Assembly: GCA_030682655.1 (NCBI GenBank)
Contig: JAUXNU010000123.1
Coordinates: 1 to 34,053 of the forward strand
Reading direction: 5' to 3'
Length of the DNA: 34,053 nt
Source of the DNA: Actinomycetota bacterium
GTDB taxonomy: Bacteria; Actinomycetota; Coriobacteriia; Anaerosomatales; JAUXNU01
In this document: positions 18,233 through 27,300 of the stretch, in pieces
Position numbering within the stretch: position 1 is the first letter of the stretch
Layout: the number at the start of each line of letters is the position of its first letter
Notes under the pieces: model-generated
The model's database searches: none
The model's input: the letters and a program-made list of their open reading frames with translations, nothing else
Told to the model about the DNA's origin: nothing
Made by a program: the position numbers and the translations under genes

Positions 18233-20374
18233 GTGGCCAAGAAGCGAGCGGCAGGCCCTGCGGCGAAGACTGCGGCGCCTACCCCCGCACCGCGCCAGCA
18301 GATGACGGCCACAGAACGCATCGCCTGGTACTGTCTGCATGCGATGCTCTTCGCAGTCCCGCTCGGCATGAGCAACTGGACCTGGCTCGGGTTCCAGCTC
18401 CCGTTCACGTTCGACCAGTTCGACATAATCAAAGTCGCCCTACTGCGCGGGTTCACGATCATCGCCCTGGCGGCATGGATTTGGCATATCGCCGTCGAAG
18501 GGGGACGACTCCGCCGCACCAAAGTCGACTACCTCATCCTTGCGCTGCTTGCGTGGATCGTGCTCACTACCTTCACCTCCATCCATCCGCCGACGGCCTT
18601 CTTCGGGAAGTACCGGCGCTTCGAAGGGCTCGTGTCCTTCGTCAACTACGCCGCGATCTTCTGGCTCACCACGCAATTCACCGACCGTGCGTCCCGCATC
18701 AAGTCCCTCGCGCGGACGTTCTTCTTCTCGGGTTCCATCGTGAGTCTCTACGGCATCATGCAGTACGTTGGGCTCGACCCGATCAGGTGGGGCTCGCTGC
18801 CTTTCGAACCGAACCGCGCGTTCTCCACCTACGGCAACCCCGACCTTCTTGGCGGGTTCCTCGTGTTCTCGCTCGTGATCAGCTTCGCTCTCGCTATGGC
18901 CGAGGAGGACTCGACATGGCGTGCGGTGTTTTGGGTCGGAACGATCATCAATTCGATCGCCTGGATCGTCGCGTTCACGCGGGGTGCCTGGATCGGAGGC
19001 GCAGTCGGCCTCGCGATCGTCGTGTTCGCGATGGTTCGTCAGAAGAGCAAGCTGACAACGGTCGATAGTTGGTTCGTGGCAGCGATGGCGGTGCTCAGCT
19101 CCATCATCACGGTGCGAAGCTTGACCGCGGCCTCCGAAGTCATGAACGTCTGGAAGCGCTTCTCGTCGATCCTGAACGTGAGAGATCAGAGCGCCGTGAC
19201 CCGCTTCCAGATCTGGCAGGCGGCCATTGACGCCATCAAGGAACGTCCGATCCTCGGCTACGGCGCCGATACCTTCCGACTCGTCTTCCCGCGCTTCAAG
19301 CCAGAAGGCTATGTCGAGAAGGCCGGCTACCTGTCCGTGGCCGACAACGTGCACAACTACCCGCTGCAGACTATGTCCGCCCTCGGTATCCCGGGCTTCC
19401 TCCTCCTGTACGGCGTCTTCGCAGTCGTTCTGTGGCTTTCCGCCCCTATCGTGTTCGCCAAGGAGAACAGCCGGGACCGTCTTCTCATGGTGGGATTCTG
19501 GGCAGCGGCCGTGGGATACCTGGTGCAGCTGTTCTTCGGCATCGCGGTAACGGGATCGGGCTTCCTGCTGTGGGTGTCGATGGCGATCGTGCTATCTCCG
19601 CTCGCCAAGACGATCCAGGTCAAGGCGCCTTCCTGGGGGATCGCTGCCGCCGCTACCACCGTTGTTCTCGCGTGTGCGCTGCTGGTGGGCAACGTTGTCT
19701 ATGTCGTCGCCGACAACCACTACCTCCAGGCGAGGGTCTTCGCGCAGGAGGCGAGTCGCGTTGCGGAGGTTCGTGCGGCGATTGCGCTCAACCCGTACAA
19801 CGACCAGTACCGTGCCGAGCTTGGCGTGGCGTACGCGGATCTCGCTGTCGCGTACCTGGGCCAGGTCGACACCTTGTCGGAACCGGGGCAGGACCCGAAG
19901 GCCTTGGAGTCGGCCAGGAACACAGCCGAGATCTACCTGAAGGAAGCGGAAGCCGCCTTCAACGACGTCATTGAGTTTGTCCCGTCCGAGTACGACAACT
20001 ACGTCTTTCTCTCCAATCTCTACAACATGGCCGGTGACTACTTCGGCGAGGACTACTACGCCAAGGCTGTGGAAGTAGCCAAGCGCGGCACCGAGGTCGA
20101 ACCCTACGGGCCGGCGGTGCGCCTGCAACTTGCGCGCGGGCTGGTTGGAACAGGAGACTTGGCCGGCGCGCAGAAAGAACTGGAGTACGCAGTCGGTCTC
20201 GATTCGCGCTATGTGGAGGGATGGTCACTCCTTGGCCAGGTTCGGTTGACGCTGGGAGACACCGCCGGAGCCAAGGAGGCCTTCGGGCAGGTTTCCCGGC
20301 TCAGGCCGGAGGACACGAGGGTCAGCGATTTCCTGCAGCAGCTCGATTCGAGCCAGACGACCACTCCCGAGTAG
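18233..20374 (+). CDS. O-antigen ligase/polymerase-family membrane protein with C-terminal TPRs
   Basis: A 713-residue protein starting at GTG 18233 with AGGAG overlapping the previous stop codon. After a basic Ala/Pro-rich cytoplasmic leader, about ten to twelve membrane segments span residues 35-500. The central external loop contains VTRFQIWQAAIDAIKERPIL then GYGADTFRLVFPRFKPEGY, the hallmark of Wzy_C/WaaL-like ligases and polymerases. From about residue 510 the chain is helical with TPR pairs (PYNDQYRAELGVAYADLAVAY; PYGPAVRLQLARGLVGTGDL; GWSLLGQVRLTLGDTAGAKE). In a monoderm-type cell it would polymerise or ligate a surface polysaccharide or glycosylate proteins rather than act on LPS. It is 28 bases before rex. 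Confidence 0.85.
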   Translation: MAKKRAAGPAAKTAAPTPAPRQQMTATERIAWYCLHAMLFAVPLGMSNWTWLGFQLPFTFDQFDIIKVALLRGFTIIALAAWIWHIAVEGGRLRRTKVDYLILALLAWIVLTTFTSIHPPTAFFGKYRRFEGLVSFVNYAAIFWLTTQFTDRASRIKSLARTFFFSGSIVSLYGIMQYVGLDPIRWGSLPFEPNRAFSTYGNPDLLGGFLVFSLVISFALAMAEEDSTWRAVFWVGTIINSIAWIVAFTRGAWIGGAVGLAIVVFAMVRQKSKLTTVDSWFVAAMAVLSSIITVRSLTAASEVMNVWKRFSSILNVRDQSAVTRFQIWQAAIDAIKERPILGYGADTFRLVFPRFKPEGYVEKAGYLSVADNVHNYPLQTMSALGIPGFLLLYGVFAVVLWLSAPIVFAKENSRDRLLMVGFWAAAVGYLVQLFFGIAVTGSGFLLWVSMAIVLSPLAKTIQVKAPSWGIAAAATTVVLACALLVGNVVYVVADNHYLQARVFAQEASRVAEVRAAIALNPYNDQYRAELGVAYADLAVAYLGQVDTLSEPGQDPKALESARNTAEIYLKEAEAAFNDVIEFVPSEYDNYVFLSNLYNMAGDYFGEDYYAKAVEVAKRGTEVEPYGPAVRLQLARGLVGTGDLAGAQKELEYAVGLDSRYVEGWSLLGQVRLTLGDTAGAKEAFGQVSRLRPEDTRVSDFLQQLDSSQTTTPE

Positions 20375-20402
20375 TGCACGCCAGTCGAAGAAGGAAGCCT
20401 GC

Positions 20403-21047
20403 ATGAGTCAACTACCGGTACCACCTACTACTGTCGCGAGACTGCCCCTGTATCTGCGTTGCATGCTGCAGGCACAGAGCCAGCGTGTTGCTGTGATCAA
20501 CTCCGTGGGCATCGCAGAGATGGCCGGCACGAATGCCGCACAGGTGCGCAAGGACCTGTCATACCTGGGTGAATACGGGACTCGCGGAATCGGCTACGAC
20601 GTCGAGGAGCTGGCGGCGCACCTCATGCGCTGGCTTGGCATCACAGAGCATCGTCGTGCGGCGATCGTGGGATTCGGCCGGCTGGGCAGCGCACTGCAGA
20701 GCTACGGTGGATTCGGGGAACGCGGCTTCAAGTTCGTGGCGGTCCTCGACACCGACCCGGAGAAGATCGGTGTCGAAGCAGGTGAGCTCACGGTCGAGGC
20801 GCTCGACGACATCGACGCCGTGTTCGAAAGGGAGGGCGTCGAGGTCGTCATCATGACGGTGCCCGCGAGTTCGGCGCAGGTCGTGGCCGATGCGGTCGTT
20901 CGTGCGGGCGTGAAGGCGATCTTGAACTTCGCACCGGTTCGCCTGGAAGTGCCCGAGGACGTTATCGTGCGGCAGGCTGATGTAGCTGCCGAACTGCAGA
21001 TACTCTCCTTCCACCTCAACACGTCGAGACTCGGAGCAGCTGACTAG
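20403..21047 (+). CDS. rex: Redox-sensing transcriptional repressor Rex
   Basis: A 214-residue cytoplasmic repressor that binds DNA when NADH/NAD+ is low and leaves it when NADH rises. ATG 20403 has AAGGA seven bases upstream. The N-terminal winged helix includes LPLYLRCMLQ (14-23), INSVGIAEMAGTNAAQVRKD (32-51) with the recognition helix, and LSYLGEYGTRGIGYDV (52-67), the highly conserved Rex wing. The Rossmann motif GFGRLG is at 90-95, followed by VLDTDPEKIG (114-123). NFAPVRLEVPEDV and the C-terminal helix complete the normal length. It sits between a glycan ligase and genes for surface electron transfer, and two TGTGA-N6-TCACA palindromes downstream (24220-24235, 30486-30501) match the outer bases of actinobacterial Rex operators. 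Confidence 0.95.
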   Translation: MSQLPVPPTTVARLPLYLRCMLQAQSQRVAVINSVGIAEMAGTNAAQVRKDLSYLGEYGTRGIGYDVEELAAHLMRWLGITEHRRAAIVGFGRLGSALQSYGGFGERGFKFVAVLDTDPEKIGVEAGELTVEALDDIDAVFEREGVEVVIMTVPASSAQVVADAVVRAGVKAILNFAPVRLEVPEDVIVRQADVAAELQILSFHLNTSRLGAAD

Positions 21048-21761
21048 ATGAACTCGCAAGACGACTCGCAGCTCGATCCAGACGCTCCGGATGGCGATAT
21101 CGCCGCAGACTCGCAGGCGGCAAGCCAGTACGATGATCGCCAACTCGTTCCAGGATGGCTGGCGGTTCTTGTCGTGGTCCTGCTCCTTGCTGTCATGGGT
21201 GTCGGCGGGTATCTCGTTCGTGGTCTCGTCACCACACCTCGCTACGAGACTCCCGAGGAGGCGGAGATCTCCAAGTGGCAGGAGGCGGTTGACGAAGACC
21301 CATCAGACGATGGCGCGCGACTCTCCCTCGGCTTCGCGTACCAGCAGGCCGAGCGCTACGACGACGCGATCGCGGAATACGATCGCGTGCTGTCCTCGGA
21401 GCCGTCGGACACCGCCGCGCTGTACAACAAGGGAATGTCGCTCTTCGTGCTGGGACGCGACGAGGATGCCGAGGAAGTGCTTTGGAAGGTCATGGAGGTG
21501 GACGATACTCATGTGCTCGCCGCCAAAGCGCTTGGCGAGTACTACGCGGAGCGGGGGCAGTATCGCTCTCTCGTCAGGGCGGTTCGACCTGCGGTTCAGA
21601 TGACCGAGTCGGCCGCGGATCTCCAGTACCTCATGGGGCTAGCGTACGAGAAGCTCGGCCGCGCTGACTGGTCCGAGGCGCGCTACCGCCTCGCCTTGCG
21701 CTACTATCCCGACATGCCCGAGGCCAAGGAAGGTCTCGCTCGCCTTGGAGTGAAACCGTGA
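21048..21761 (+). CDS. Membrane-anchored TPR protein
   Basis: A 237-residue protein whose ATG directly follows the rex stop; GGAG lies 11 bases upstream. Residues 1-35 are acidic and polar, then LAVLVVVLLLAVMGVGGYLV (38-57) is a single membrane helix, and the rest is outside or inside as a TPR domain: ARLSLGFAYQQAERYDDAIA, ALYNKGMSLFVLGRDEDAEE and LQYLMGLAYEKLGRADWSEA. The layout resembles the TPR halves of cytochrome c maturation proteins (CcmH/NrfG-like), which bind apocytochromes. With multiheme cytochromes nearby, a chaperone or assembly scaffold role is plausible but unproven. It overlaps the NHL gene by GTGA. Confidence 0.8.
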   Translation: MNSQDDSQLDPDAPDGDIAADSQAASQYDDRQLVPGWLAVLVVVLLLAVMGVGGYLVRGLVTTPRYETPEEAEISKWQEAVDEDPSDDGARLSLGFAYQQAERYDDAIAEYDRVLSSEPSDTAALYNKGMSLFVLGRDEDAEEVLWKVMEVDDTHVLAAKALGEYYAERGQYRSLVRAVRPAVQMTESAADLQYLMGLAYEKLGRADWSEARYRLALRYYPDMPEAKEGLARLGVKP

Positions 21762-22852
21762 CGGACAATCTGATTCCCCCGCAGAAGCCGCGCGGCTTTC
21801 ACCTGACCCCGCGCCAGTCGTTCTTGCTCCTAGCCGGCGTGTTGGCCACCATGCTCGTTGGCCTCATCGTCTACCTGCTCATGTTCCTGTCGCCCGCGGG
21901 TTTCACCCGGTCCGGCGGTGACGTGAAGAACGGCATCAAGCCATTGCTCACCATCAACGGCCCTGGCCGAGGAGAGAAGCCCGACTTCGACCGGCCGCTT
22001 GGGGTCGCGTTCGGTTCCGGTGGCCGCATCTATGTGGTCGACACCGGCAACAACCGCGTCTGCGTGTTCTCCAAGGGGGGCCGATTCCTCTTCGAGTTCG
22101 GCGGTTTCGGCGTCGCCAAGCCCCTACCGGGGGCCAAGGAGACCTGGACCGAGGGCTCGATGAACTTCCCGATAGGAATCGACGTCGATTCCGACGGCGA
22201 CGTCTACGTTGCCAACTTCCGAAACGACCAGATCGACGTGTACGACGAGGATGGGAAATGGCTCAGGCGCTTCCCTGATCCCAAGCTTTCCGTTGGCAGG
22301 GGCGCGTCCGGGCAGGACGGTCTCGGGGTCGCGTGCACAGATGTCGCCGTCCGCGGCGATGAGGTGTACGTGACAGACACGTATCAGGTCATCGTGTTCA
22401 AGCGCGACGGAACGTTCCTCCGCCAGTTCGGCATGCCGGGTTCCGGTCCGACCGGGCTCGATCACCCCAACGGTATCGACGTGGGGTCGGACGGGACTGT
22501 CTATGTCTCGGACTCGAATCACAACCGGGTCATGGCGTTCGAGAAGAACGGCAAACCCATGTGGCAGCTCGGCGAGCAGGTCAGCGACACCACGACCGAG
22601 ACCACGGACTATGATTTTGGGCTCCCACGAGGACTCACCGTGCTCGACAGCGGGGCGATTGTAGTCGTCGATGCGTTCGAGTTCGCCCTGGCCACCGTGA
22701 GCAGTGAGGGGAAGCTCCTCGGCAGGTACGGGACCAGGGGCGTTGAGCCAGGCCAGTTCAACTTCCCGAACGGTATCGATGACCTTGGGAAGAGGCTCGC
22801 TGTTGCCGACAAAGAGAACAACCGCGTGGCAATCCTTGAGATTCGCGACTAG
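21758..22852 (+). CDS. Membrane-anchored NHL-repeat six-bladed beta-propeller protein
   Basis: A 364-residue protein starting at the GTG that overlaps the TPR gene stop. One signal-anchor helix is at about 22-44 (SFLLLAGVLATMLVGLIVYL), so the propeller is probably extracytoplasmic. Six NHL-type blades can be counted from about residue 78 to 362, with words such as RPLGVAFGSGGRIYVVDTGN, FPIGIDVDSDGDVYVANFRN, HPNGIDVGSDGTVYVSDSNH and FPNGIDDLGKRLAVADKENN. There are no heme motifs. NHL propellers occur often next to multiheme cytochrome genes, where they are thought to be scaffolds or partners. It probably belongs to one transcript from the ligase through rex and the TPR gene. Confidence 0.88.
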   Translation: MTDNLIPPQKPRGFHLTPRQSFLLLAGVLATMLVGLIVYLLMFLSPAGFTRSGGDVKNGIKPLLTINGPGRGEKPDFDRPLGVAFGSGGRIYVVDTGNNRVCVFSKGGRFLFEFGGFGVAKPLPGAKETWTEGSMNFPIGIDVDSDGDVYVANFRNDQIDVYDEDGKWLRRFPDPKLSVGRGASGQDGLGVACTDVAVRGDEVYVTDTYQVIVFKRDGTFLRQFGMPGSGPTGLDHPNGIDVGSDGTVYVSDSNHNRVMAFEKNGKPMWQLGEQVSDTTTETTDYDFGLPRGLTVLDSGAIVVVDAFEFALATVSSEGKLLGRYGTRGVEPGQFNFPNGIDDLGKRLAVADKENNRVAILEIRD

Positions 22853-22887
22853 GTCGGAGCTTGTTGCGGGGGAGAGCCGCAGCGGTG

Positions 22888-22911
22888 TATCATGAACATT
22901 GCTTATCATGA
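22888..22911 (+). repeat. Direct repeat of TATCATGA before the seven-heme cytochrome gene
   Basis: TATCATGA occurs at 22888-22895 and 22904-22911, 16 bases apart, about one and a half helical turns. Each copy contains TATCAT, five of six to a -10 consensus. The first, with TTGCGG at 22864-22869 and an 18-base spacer, is the more likely promoter. It would start transcription near 22900, a few bases before ATG 22908. The repeat could also bind a regulator. Confidence 0.4.
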
Positions 22912-24050
22912 CTGATCCGCGGTTCGTCCGAACGGTGGTGCGCTTGAAGCTTAGAGTCTGGCTTCGGGTCTGCATGGTCGCGCTCACGGCCCTGTGCGCG
23001 GCTTCGCCGGTGTTCGCCTATGACGAGCTGACCCCGTCCACCGGCAAGAACTGCCCTGAATGCCACGGTCTGGAGTCGGGTGTCGCGTCGCCGACGGTCG
23101 CTCCGACGCGCACCGGCCCACACGGCGGCTACTCCACCGGCACGCGCAAGTGCCAGACCTGCCATACCATTCACAAGGCCGCGAGCGGCGGTACCAAGCT
23201 GCTGCCGGCCGCCACGATCAAGGCGACCTGTGAGTCATGTCACGACGGTAGCGGAGGGAATGGCGTCTACGGCGTTCTCGTCGCGCGAAGCGTGACGCCG
23301 GCTGCCAGGCATCGGATCGGAGCTACCAACGTCGTCCCGGGAGGCGATGCAGTCGGAGGCGGCAGCGCGACCCGGACATTCTCCGACAAAGTCACCGATC
23401 CTGCGGGATACCTCACGTGCAGCGATTGTCACAGTCCGCACGCGGCGAACACCGTAGCCACGTTCACCGGCGACCGGTGGCGGCGAGCTGGCGACAATCC
23501 CACGAGCGTGCTGACGAACCGCTTGCTCAAGAAGCGGCCGACAAGCGCCCCCGCCGATGTTGCCACGTACGGCGCGGGCTGGTGCGCGGGATGCCACCAG
23601 GGCCGAAAGTACGTGTCTGGAGGCAGCGTCGTGAACCACCCGGTTGAAGTGGAGACTGGCACACCCGGTGTGGACTACTTCAACTATGAGAACGTCGTAC
23701 GCGTCACGGGTCCAAACACGTCGACGACCGAGACGACGCTCAAGACACTCGGCTACAACAACCTCGGCTACGTAATGCCGTTGCCGCGCAGCGCGAAGCA
23801 GACCGGGCACTATCCCATCTGCCAGCAGTGTCACGAGGATGCCCGCAGCGTAGGCAACGATCCCGCGCAGAAGCAGCGCATCTCGACTCTGAACGGATTC
23901 AATGAGGTCTTCACCATCACGCAGGCGGACGGCAACGCGTCCACCAACAACCCGCGCTTCCAGACATTTCCCCACGAATCGGCGAACGCTCGCTTCCTGA
24001 TCGAGACGGACGACAGTCTGTGTCTCAACTGCCACACACCTCCGGGCTAG
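22908..24050 (+). CDS. Secreted seven-heme c-type cytochrome
   Basis: A 380-residue exported protein with seven CXXCH heme-attachment motifs: CPECH, CQTCH, CESCH, CSDCH, CAGCH, CQQCH and CLNCH. The first is at residue 49 and the last eight residues before the C-terminus. The signal peptide is basic then hydrophobic (VCMVALTALCAASPVFA) with probable cleavage after Ala37. No Shine-Dalgarno is seen. ATG 22908 is close to a predicted transcription start, while GTG 22935 or 22938 would give a more usual 27-28 residue signal. Spacing is irregular, with long heme-free stretches between hemes 5 and 6. The family (cytochrome c3-like or doubled-CXXCH) typically moves electrons outside the membrane. It follows the NHL gene and precedes the 1363-residue cytochrome. 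Confidence 0.9.
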   Translation: MTDPRFVRTVVRLKLRVWLRVCMVALTALCAASPVFAYDELTPSTGKNCPECHGLESGVASPTVAPTRTGPHGGYSTGTRKCQTCHTIHKAASGGTKLLPAATIKATCESCHDGSGGNGVYGVLVARSVTPAARHRIGATNVVPGGDAVGGGSATRTFSDKVTDPAGYLTCSDCHSPHAANTVATFTGDRWRRAGDNPTSVLTNRLLKKRPTSAPADVATYGAGWCAGCHQGRKYVSGGSVVNHPVEVETGTPGVDYFNYENVVRVTGPNTSTTETTLKTLGYNNLGYVMPLPRSAKQTGHYPICQQCHEDARSVGNDPAQKQRISTLNGFNEVFTITQADGNASTNNPRFQTFPHESANARFLIETDDSLCLNCHTPPG

Positions 24051-24074
24051 CCTCGCCAGGTGTGTGCGAGCGTT

Positions 24075-24096
24075 GCACCGCGGGCGTCCGCGGTGC
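24075..24096 (+). terminator. Perfect GC-rich hairpin after the seven-heme gene
   Basis: GCACCGCGG (24075-24083) and CCGCGGTGC (24088-24096) pair over nine bases around a GCGT loop. It lies 24 bases past the stop. No T tract follows, so it may slow polymerase or protect the mRNA end rather than terminate by itself. Confidence 0.45.
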
Positions 24097-24116
24097 GTGC
24101 GTGCCAGGTTCTGACA

Positions 24117-24143
24117 AGAGGGGGCGCCCCAGGGCGTCCCTTT
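24117..24143 (+). terminator. Second hairpin with short T run
   Basis: GGGGCGCC (24121-24128) pairs with GGCGTCCC (24133-24140) including one G-U pair, around a CCAG loop. Flanking G-U and A-U pairs reach TTT at 24141-24143. Together with the hairpin at 24075 it forms a tandem terminator candidate separating the two cytochrome genes. Confidence 0.5.
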
Positions 24144-24217
24144 CCACGCACGACGACGGCCAGTGTACGAGTTCACTTGTGCGAACGCCCGGGAAGATAC
24201 AAGGAGAGTGTCGAGAA

Positions 24218-24262
24218 AGTGTGACCGCTGTCACACTGACCCTTGATAAGAGGGACGATAAC
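24218..24262 (+). promoter_or_regulatory. Rex/CRP-type operator and promoter of the 1363-residue cytochrome gene
   Basis: AGTGTGACCGCTGTCACACT (24218-24237) is a perfect inverted repeat of eight bases with a four-base centre. Its inner form TGTGA-N6-TCACA matches the outer half-sites of actinobacterial Rex operators (13 of 16 bases to TGTGAACGCGTTCACA, as recalled) and of CRP/FNR sites. GATAAC at 24257-24262 is a possible -10. Initiation near 24269 would put the palindrome at -41.5, the class II activator position. TTGATA at 24243-24248 is an alternative -35. The palindrome is certain; the binding protein is inferred. Confidence 0.7.
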
Positions 24263-24324
24263 GAGGATGAAGAGGTGTATCGTGCCTCGTTCTGGCGTAC
24301 GTGTTCTCGGGGAGGTCGAGTAGG

Positions 24325-27300
24325 GTGAAGCGGAAGACATGGTGGAGGATCGCAGCGGTTGCGGTCCTGGTCTCCGTCACATGTGTGGCGGTGGCAGCGG
24401 CAGGGATTGCGGGTGCTGGAAGTGCTCCGGTCACGATCGACACGCGCAAACCGACTGCTCCCGCGATAGCCGGTGACCGCGTTGTATGGTCGGACTATGT
24501 CGACGATTCCTACGAGATCTTCCTCTACGATGGTGCAAGTGGTGTCACGAGCAGGCTGACCTCCACCCCCGAGAACGAGGTCCAACCCGCGACTGACGGC
24601 AAGACCGTCGTATGGGCGCAATACGGCGCCAAGGACGCGGACATCATCGCCTACGACATCGCCTCCCGGTCGTATGTGACGGTGACCAACGCCTCCGGCA
24701 ACCAGCTCAACCCCGACGTGAACGGCGGCTTCGTGGTGTGGGAGGAGCGCGGTCGCTCCTATGTGCCACAGGTCTATGCCCGCAGTCTCAGTGGCGGCGA
24801 TCCGTTCAAGATCGACGGCCTGTCGCAATCGGCTGCCCGTCGCCCCCGCATGGGTGGCGACTGGGTCGTCTACGAGTACCTCCCGATGAACCTGAGCGAC
24901 GACGGCGACATTCGGGCGTACAACTTCGTGACGAAGGCGATCACGACGATCGCCAACACCGACGCGCAGGAAATTCTGCCTGTCACCGACGGCCGCTACG
25001 TCATCTGGGCCGATGGCTCCGGCGCAGACCGCGACATCCAGGGCTACGACTTGCTGGCGGGATCCGCATTCCCGGTCCGCGTGCAAGCGGGCAACCAGAC
25101 GTACCCGGTCATCGACGGTGGAGTCGCCTACTGGGTTCACAACCAGCCTGGCAAGCGCCTGCACCTCGACGGCTACGACATCGCGGGCGCTCAGGCGTTC
25201 GCGTTCAACGATGCCGGCTCTTCTGACGTCAACGCTGTCAGTGCGCGTGGCGGCGGTATCGCATGGCTGGAGCCTCGCGCAGACGGGCAGTGGCGCCTCC
25301 GGGCGATCCTTGGCCCGACGGCCGGTGCAACGTCCTCGCTGGCTTCGCTACTGCCGGTTTCGCCGGCGTGGCTGCCCTTCCGTCTGGCCCAGCTGTCAAC
25401 GGCCGGAGATACGACCGCCCCCGCGATCGTGTCCACGTCAGTCAAACCGGGTGCGACCAATGTCGATGCAAACACGGATGTGACGGTGTACTTCTCGGAG
25501 GCGCTCGACGCCTCGACCGTCGACGCCGAATCGATGCAGCTCGTCGCAGCTTCCATGGGCGAGCCCGTCGACGCTGCGGTGCGATACTCGGCTCGCGCGA
25601 AGGCCGTCACCGTCTCACCCGACGAGCCTCTCGCCGAGGACTCGTACACCCTGTCCGTGGCCGCCGGGGTCTCTGACCGGGTCGGCAACGCCATCGGCAC
25701 GCCGCTCGCAGTCTCCTTCGCAACGGACAGCATCATGGCGGACACTCTGGCGCCGACCAAGCCCGGCAACCCGACGGCACGCGTGTCCGGTCTCACCCAG
25801 GTCGCGCTGACCTGGACGGCATCTGTCGACGATGTCGGCGTGACCGGATACGACATCTACCGGGACACCGTGTCGTTCATCACAATCGGCTCCCGCACGC
25901 CGATCGCAAGCGTTGGTGCGGGCGCGACCTCCGCGCTCGTCAACATCGACAGCACAGTGCCGAGCGAGCGCACCAAGAAGTACACCCTGTACTACGTCAT
26001 CGTGGCCAAGGACGCCGCAGGCAACACCGCGTTGTCCGGCAACGCCGTGCCCGACCCGCATGGGACGACCGCGATCGGCACGAACACGTGTCTCGGTTGC
26101 CACTCTGTTCACGGCGGTGGGAGTCGTCCGTCGAGCTGGGGTGCCCTTGGTGCCAAGGGTGCCGAGGCGTGCTACCTGTGTCACGGCAACACCGCGGCGG
26201 CCACTGCGTTCGGCTATGGGTCGAGCCTCAACACGCAGGCGCGGTTCTTCGACTACGTGGCGAGCCCGCTTCCCAGCGGGGGCACCCGTCACCGGAACAC
26301 CTACATGGCGGTTACGTCGGGAAACCAGAACTCGTGCGACATGTGTCACACGTCGCATCGCAAGCCGTACGACACCGATTCCACGAAGGGCTACACCCGG
26401 ATGGTGCGCTACTGGGACACCGGTTCGGGTGGGCGCTTCCTGTACTACCGCAGCGACGGCAACGTCGTGGATGTGAACGGCGTCGTTGTGCAAGCAGGGC
26501 TCGGCAAGGAATACTGCGCGTCGTGCCACGGCGCAAGCCTCGAGCGCATCGAGAACATCGACGTCGGCGGCCCGGGCGCATGGGCGAGCAGCTCCGGTGA
26601 CCATCTGACCGGTTTCGACGCGGGAGCCCACGGTTCGGCGACTGTGAGGTGGGACCCGGCTCGACCGACTGCAGACGGCCCCAAGATCTCGTGCGAAGCG
26701 TGCCACAACAAGCATGCGTCGCCCATTGGCGGCCTCGTGGACTACCGGGTCTCCAACACGCAGACATCTGAGTACGAGCAGTCGGGCGTGTGCTTCGCGT
26801 GCCATGTCGACAATTACGTTGCCGAGCAGGAGAGCGGCATGAGCGTGAGCACGAACGCCTTCTCTGCATGGAACGGCCGCAACGTGCGGACCGAGTTCGC
26901 TCGCGTTTCCAGTCACCCCTACTCCGCCCAGACGGGCTCGCTCACATGCTACAATTGCCACAACACGCACATGGTCCAGAAGGGCACCGCCGGGGCGGCA
27001 TGGCAGACGAGCCGGGTAAGCAACCCGGCCAACACAAAGCAAAACTACTCTGGGACTGGATTCGCAAGCTTCTGTCTGGCGTGCCACAAGCAGTCGAGCG
27101 GGACCGTGCTGTCTGCGGTTACTAACTCCTCGACTACGCTGGTGCCATACAGGGTCGTTCTCCGGGACATGGGTGCGTACTCGTTCTTCCCCGGCTGGAA
27201 CAAGACCACGACCAGCGTCGACTGGGCTGGCTCGCGTCATGCGGCAGTCGGTGCCGTGCCCGGTTGCGAGACGTGTCATGATCCGCATGGGTCGAACTTC

